34,506 nt of DNA from Prevotella sp. UBA1705 (lineage in GTDB: Bacteria > Bacteroidota > Bacteroidia > Bacteroidales > Bacteroidaceae). This document shows, piece by piece, positions 31,031 to 34,506 of the stretch (position 1 is the stretch's first letter; the number at the start of each line of letters is the position of its first letter). The translations under genes were made by a program, and so were the position numbers. The notes beneath the pieces were generated by a model that had not been told where the DNA came from, ran no database searches, and saw only the letters and a program-made list of their open reading frames with translations. The stretch lies in assembly GCA_002317385.1 (NCBI GenBank), contig DCJH01000005.1:17901-52406 (forward strand), given 5' to 3'.

Positions 31031-31837
31031 TTATCTGAAATCCGTATAGTCGTCGCTGGCCAATAAATGAGACACAGTGACGGCAGGATGGCTATTCATA
31101 TATCGCTCGACCATGGTCACATAGTCGGTGCGGAACATCTGACTTCCAATGGCTTTGTTGACCACCCACATCACCTTGCCCATGTGGAGATCCTTCTCCA
31201 GCTGCGTGCGCGAGTCGTAGTTGGGCATGGGATAGAGGCTGAGCAGGTAGAAACTCAGGCAGTCGGGCACAATATAGTTGCGACCCATGGTGCGCAACTG
31301 CTCGGCTGAATAGTCGTAACGCTGGTAGATGGGGTACTTCGCGCCCATGTATTTATCAAGCGAAATACCAATCATCTCGTCGCCCACGACAATGCTTTGG
31401 TCCAGCGCTCCTATCTGGGCATATACCCGCGGGATAGGCATACTGGGCAGCCAGTCTTTGAGTTTGGTAAAGGTTTGTTCCAGCTTCTTATTGATATCGT
31501 CCATGTTGGCATACTCTGATTCCGCGTCACTGATAAGAGTCTGGAGCGTGGAGTCCTGGTAGAAGCGCAGAAACTTCTCGTTGATGTCATGGTCGCTCAC
31601 CTCTCCAATCTGGAGCATCTTCTCCACCAAGGTGCGCGTCTCGATAGGATATTCCGTATTCATCTGCTGCAACGCCGAAAAATCGCCAGTGATAAGATAA
31701 CGGCTCTGAAGCCTGTCATATCTCTCTACTTTGATATTTCCGGCGGCGTCCTCGTCTTCGTTGGGCTTCAACTTGAATTCACAAGCGGTGCAAAGAAGCA
31801 TGACGGTGATGAATATGTAATATATCCTATGGTTCAA
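31031..31837 (-). CDS. GldB-like lipoprotein
   Basis: A 268-residue lipoprotein: the signal ends in LLCTAC with Cys19. The body resembles the gliding-motility lipoprotein GldB, with RVYAQIGALDQSIVVGDEM, ISLDKYMGAKYPIYQRYDYS, IVPDCLSFYLLSLYPMPNY and a C-terminal MVERYMNSHPAVTVSHLLAS. GldB belongs to the gliding/type IX secretion set in Flavobacteriia, but homologues occur in non-gliding Bacteroidales, where their role is unknown. No other gld or por genes are in the window. Convergent with the radical SAM gene with no bases between the two stop codons. Confidence 0.82.
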   Translation of the reverse strand: MNHRIYYIFITVMLLCTACEFKLKPNEDEDAAGNIKVERYDRLQSRYLITGDFSALQQMNTEYPIETRTLVEKMLQIGEVSDHDINEKFLRFYQDSTLQTLISDAESEYANMDDINKKLEQTFTKLKDWLPSMPIPRVYAQIGALDQSIVVGDEMIGISLDKYMGAKYPIYQRYDYSAEQLRTMGRNYIVPDCLSFYLLSLYPMPNYDSRTQLEKDLHMGKVMWVVNKAIGSQMFRTDYVTMVERYMNSHPAVTVSHLLASDDYTDFR

Positions 31838-31861
31838 TCTACTAAAAACCTATTTCGTATG

Positions 31862-31893
31862 CAAATGTACTAAAATATATTTCATAATCCAAA
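31862..31893 (-). promoter_or_regulatory. Promoter of GldB-like gene
   Basis: On the minus strand TTTG (31893-31890), 20 nt, then TACATTTG (31869-31862): a full match to TTTG/N19-20/TAnnTTTG. The start of transcription near 31855 leaves a leader of under 20 nt. Confidence 0.75.
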
Positions 31894-32005
31894 TTTTAAG
31901 CTAAAAAAGTTAATATTTTCCAAAAAAATGTGTATTTTGTTTTACTTTCTTTAAAAATTTCCAATAAAAACAGGACTAAATTCAACTAATCAGGAAAACT
32001 ATTCG

Positions 32006-32013
32006 TAACTTTG
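32006..32013 (+). promoter_or_regulatory. -7 box of second DUF4861 gene
   Basis: TAACTTTG matches TAnnTTTG, 27 nt before the ATG at 32041; no clear -33 element. The surrounding 31870-32005 stretch is very AT-rich and otherwise empty. Confidence 0.55.
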
Positions 32014-32040
32014 TTTGGCTTCTAAAAACAAATCAACGCA

Positions 32041-33252
32041 ATGAAACAGATCTTTCTCTTGCTCCTTTCTGTCATAGCATGGAGCACCATCGGGGCTCAG
32101 ACCACCCTGCATCTCACTCTCCACTCGGCCGTCGAACAAGAGGCAGCACCCATTGTGGTAGAGCTGGCTAAATATAAAATGGTGACATCGGCCCGCGTCG
32201 AGATAGACGGACAAGAGGTGGCTTGCCAGCTCGACGACCTCAATCGGGACGGCCGTTTGGACGAGTTGTGCTTTCTCGCAGACCTCAAGGCCAACCAGTT
32301 GCGCCGTGCCACGGTGACCCTCTACCCTACCGGCGCACCGCGCCCATATCCGGCCCGCACCTACGCAGAGATTGTGCTGCGCAACCCAAAGGTCAAGGAG
32401 AAAAATAGGCAAGACATCTATCTCTCCACCATCTCCATCGACCGTCGCACCAAGGACCCCTATCATCTGCTGCATCATCATGGCATGGCGTTTGAGAATG
32501 AGCTGATAGCACTACGCATCTACATGGACCAGCGGCAGACCATAGACCTCTATGGCAAGTATCGTCAAGGGCTTGAACTACAAGCCACACAGTTCTATAC
32601 CTCGCCCGAACAGAAGGCAGAGGGCTACGGCGACGACGTGCTGTGGGTGGGAAACACCTTCGGACTGGGTGCTCTGCGCGGCTGGAACGGTCACGAGCCC
32701 ACCATGCTCGACAGCGTGGAGCAGCGCACCCAGCGTATCGTGAGCCAGGGGCCGGTGCGCACCGTCGTCGAAATGGAAGACGAAGGGTGGACCATCCGTC
32801 CGGGCATGCAGCCGGTGAACATGGTCATTCGCTATACGCTCTATGCGGGACACCGCGACATAGACGTCGACGTGAGGTTCAGCCGCGACATGACAGGCGT
32901 AGAGCTGTCCACGGGAATCATCAACGTGAAGCAGTCGACAGAATACTCCGACCACCGCGGCACGCGAGGATGCTGGGGCACAGACTGGCCTGCCACAGAC
33001 ACCATCAACTGGAAACGGGAGACCGTGGGACTGGGCATCCATATCCCTCAACGCTACAGAGTGAGTGAAATGCCGGCCAACAAAGACAACTACGCCTACG
33101 TGGTGAAGCCTGTGGGAAGCCGTCTCCACTACTGCCTCACCTACACAAGTGCCAACGAGAGCTACGGATTCCACTCCGTTGAGGCATGGTTCGACTATCT
33201 CAAGGCATGGACCTTGCGCCAGCAATCGCCCGTTATAGTCAGTCGGAAATAA
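32041..33252 (+). CDS. DUF4861 family exported protein, copy B
   Basis: A 403-residue protein with a signal peptide (MKQIFLLLLSVIAWSTIGAQ, cleavage after about residue 20). It shares the DUF4861 plan with the gene at 26570-27793: an N-terminal module (APIVVELAKYKMVTSARVEI, with LNRDGRLDELCFLADL), HHHGMAFENELIALRIYM where copy A has DDIGWENDRGAYRVYG, DDVLWVGNTFGLGALRGWNG, QGPVRTVVEMEDEGW and a C-terminal VEAWFDYLKAWT. Identity to copy A by eye is low, so they are old paralogues. The enzyme activity, if any, is unknown. It has its own promoter and terminator and appears monocistronic. Confidence 0.83.
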   Translation: MKQIFLLLLSVIAWSTIGAQTTLHLTLHSAVEQEAAPIVVELAKYKMVTSARVEIDGQEVACQLDDLNRDGRLDELCFLADLKANQLRRATVTLYPTGAPRPYPARTYAEIVLRNPKVKEKNRQDIYLSTISIDRRTKDPYHLLHHHGMAFENELIALRIYMDQRQTIDLYGKYRQGLELQATQFYTSPEQKAEGYGDDVLWVGNTFGLGALRGWNGHEPTMLDSVEQRTQRIVSQGPVRTVVEMEDEGWTIRPGMQPVNMVIRYTLYAGHRDIDVDVRFSRDMTGVELSTGIINVKQSTEYSDHRGTRGCWGTDWPATDTINWKRETVGLGIHIPQRYRVSEMPANKDNYAYVVKPVGSRLHYCLTYTSANESYGFHSVEAWFDYLKAWTLRQQSPVIVSRK

Positions 33253-33272
33253 GTCTATCGAAAATGAAAATA

Positions 33273-33316
33273 GCTTCATTCCATGGCATATCTGCCATGG
33301 AATGAAGCCATTTTTT
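33273..33316 (+). terminator. Terminator of second DUF4861 gene
   Basis: A 16-bp perfect stem GCTTCATTCCATGGCA (33273-33288) with TGCCATGGAATGAAGC (33293-33308), loop TATC, followed by CATTTTTT. It lies 20 bp after the stop codon. Confidence 0.9.
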
Positions 33317-33354
33317 ATACTTTTGACTCCGACAAAAAATATATTTGACAGAGG

Positions 33355-33984
33355 CTATGCTTGCTTCTTGCGCTTGATGAGCCACTTCACGCCGAAATAG
33401 ACCAGCGCCAATCCCACCAGGCCGAAGATGACGAGCTTGATATATTTGCCATATTCCATGATCTTATCATGAAGCTGATCCTCGGGTACGATGGTGTGGA
33501 GATACCAGCCGAGAGCCGCCAAAATGATGTTCCAGAGACCGGCACCGAGTGTGGTATAGAGCAGGAACTTCCAATAGTTCATCTTGGCCAGGCCGGCAGG
33601 GATAGAGATCAGGTGGCGGATGCCGGGGATGAGTCGACCCGTGATGGTCGCGGCCACACCATGATTGTTGAAATATGCCTCGCTCTTCTCTACCTTAGCC
33701 TGATTGAGCAGGCACATGCGGCCCCACTTGCTGTTGGCAAACCGATAGATCACCGGGCGTCCGAGGTAGTAGCCGGCCACATAGTTGATGGTGGCTCCGC
33801 AGTCGGCACCGAGGGTGGCCAGGAGGATGACGAGCCAGATATCGAGGTTTCCGGCTGCGGCATGATAGGCCGCCGGCGACACGACGAGTTCCGAAGGTAC
33901 CGGAATGACGGTGCTCTCAAGCAGCATTAACAGGAACACTGTGCCATAGTTGAGGTTGCTCAGGAGCGATGAAAGAATATTCAT
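33355..33984 (-). CDS. DedA family membrane protein
   Basis: A 209-residue polytopic inner-membrane protein of the DedA/SNARE-associated family, members of which act as lipid scramblases or flippases and support envelope stress tolerance. Motifs: ESTVIPVPSELVVSPAAYHA, GATINYVAGYYLGRPVIYRF and GRLIPGIRHLISIPAGLAKM with the conserved Arg residues. It has a basic C-terminal tail (KWLIKRKKQA). The frame is open further upstream, but those 31 residues are polar and atypical, whereas MNILSSLLSNLNYGTVFLLM is a normal start, so the ATG at 33984 is used. It lies about 120 bp downstream of the glnS stop on the same strand, with a weak hairpin between. Confidence 0.92.
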   Translation of the reverse strand: MNILSSLLSNLNYGTVFLLMLLESTVIPVPSELVVSPAAYHAAAGNLDIWLVILLATLGADCGATINYVAGYYLGRPVIYRFANSKWGRMCLLNQAKVEKSEAYFNNHGVAATITGRLIPGIRHLISIPAGLAKMNYWKFLLYTTLGAGLWNIILAALGWYLHTIVPEDQLHDKIMEYGKYIKLVIFGLVGLALVYFGVKWLIKRKKQA

Positions 33985-34035
33985 GATGATGATGTTGGAT
34001 GATTTGGGGTGAAAATTCTGTATTTTAAGAAACGA

Positions 34036-34075
34036 GAAAGTCTCCCCTGTTCGCATGGTAACTGGGGAGGCTTTC
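34036..34075 (-). terminator. Probable terminator of glnS
   Basis: GAAAGTCTCCCCTGTT pairs with AACTGGGGAGGCTTTC with one G-U and one T-T mismatch, a long stem 29 nt beyond the glnS stop. The T-tract on the minus strand is weak (TCGTTTCTT), so some readthrough into dedA is possible. Confidence 0.6.
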
Positions 34076-34104
34076 AATAGAATAAGGCTGCGGGGCGAGC
34101 ATCA

Positions 34105-34506
34105 CTACTTGTTTTGCTTGGCCCAAGTATCCTTCAGTCCGATGGTCTTATTGTAGACCGGCTGTCCCTCCTGGGAGTCGGGGTCGGCCATGAAATAGCC
34201 CAATCGGATGAACTGCAGGTACTCACCGGGCTTGCACTGGGCAGCATACTGCTCCACATAGCAGTTGTCATAGACCTTGAGCGAGTCGGGATTGAGCAGC
34301 TCGTGGAAGTCGCGGCCATCGGCTGCGGGATTCTCAACGAAGAACAGACGGTCGTATTCGCGCACCTGTGCCTTCACACAATGGTCGCTGCTCACCCAGT
34401 GGAGAGTGCCTTTCACCTTACGGTTGGCCCCAGCCATACCGCTCTTGCTCTCGGCATCATACTCGGCCTGGATTTCAATGATGTTGCCCTCGGCATCCTT
34501 GGTGCA
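34105..34506 (-). CDS. glnS: Glutaminyl-tRNA synthetase, C-terminal part (partial)
   Basis: The last 133 residues of a protein that continues past the right edge. The segment NRKVKGTLHWVSSDHCVKAQ, VREYDRLFFVENPAADG and NPDSLKVYDNCYVEQYAA is the anticodon-binding beta-barrel region of GlnRS, with IRLGYFMADPD close to the C-terminus. GlnRS charges tRNA-Gln with glutamine. The catalytic HIGH and KMSKS motifs are outside the window. The in-frame ATG at 34437 is internal and not a start: residues before it (EGNIIEIQAEYDAESKSG) continue the domain. Confidence 0.93.
   Translation of the reverse strand, partial: CTKDAEGNIIEIQAEYDAESKSGMAGANRKVKGTLHWVSSDHCVKAQVREYDRLFFVENPAADGRDFHELLNPDSLKVYDNCYVEQYAAQCKPGEYLQFIRLGYFMADPDSQEGQPVYNKTIGLKDTWAKQNK

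Overview
The window looks like a chromosomal segment from a Bacteroidota bacterium, most likely of the Prevotella/Bacteroides group (order Bacteroidales). The evidence is a SusC/SusD pair, lipoproteins with Bacteroidota-type lipoboxes, families largely confined to this phylum (DUF4270, DUF4861, a GldB-like lipoprotein), and the phylum's -7 promoter box TAnnTTTG in front of most transcription units. The coding DNA is fairly GC-rich and intergenic DNA is AT-rich. No tRNA, rRNA, CRISPR array, transposase or phage gene was seen.

Layout. (1) 1-5.1 kb: the tail of a dipeptidyl-peptidase-5-like S9 peptidase, two paralogous MFS transporters resembling the MFSD1 dipeptide carrier family, and convergent NADP glutamate dehydrogenase; together they suggest peptide scavenging and amino-nitrogen metabolism. 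(2) 5.1-6.45 kb: about 1.3 kb without protein genes, holding nested inverted repeats and a strong candidate for a ~90-nt small RNA with its own promoter and terminator. (3) 6.4-8.4 kb: an AraC-type regulator and an exported DUF362 protein. (4) 8.9-13.9 kb: a lone susC-susD operon with no enzyme genes beside it. (5) 14.4-17.9 kb: UDP-glucose 6-dehydrogenase, divergent from agmatine deiminase and N-carbamoylputrescine amidase (putrescine synthesis). (6) 18.2-21.2 kb: a TetR regulator followed by a biotin-dependent carboxylase/decarboxylase set: the carboxyltransferase, a 49-residue small protein and the biotin carrier, without the membrane beta subunit or a biotin carboxylase. (7) 21.4-23.9 kb: a one-domain starch-synthase-like protein, a DUF4270 lipoprotein and a translationally coupled 42-residue protein. 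(8) 24.3-26.6 kb: a four-gene operon of a small exported protein, an HPr-kinase-like P-loop protein, a Ser-His S24/S26 peptidase and a PqqD-like protein. (9) 26.6-34.5 kb: DUF4861 protein and DPP4 (one operon), a YhcC/TIGR01212-type radical SAM protein, a GldB-like lipoprotein, a second DUF4861 protein, a DedA membrane protein and the C-terminal end of glutaminyl-tRNA synthetase.

The best candidate for an undescribed system is region 8. It combines a PqqD-type peptide-binding domain, a kinase fold used in some RiPP/lasso clusters and a soluble signal-peptidase-like protease in one terminator-bounded operon, with no recognisable precursor peptide or core modifying enzyme. Other items worth following are the small RNA at 6081-6170, the nested palindrome at 5520-6040 with compensatory base changes, the 49-residue protein in the decarboxylase cluster, and the pairing of dipeptidyl peptidase with MFSD1-like transporters. 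All calls rest on reading the sequence and recalling family motifs; no database search was run.
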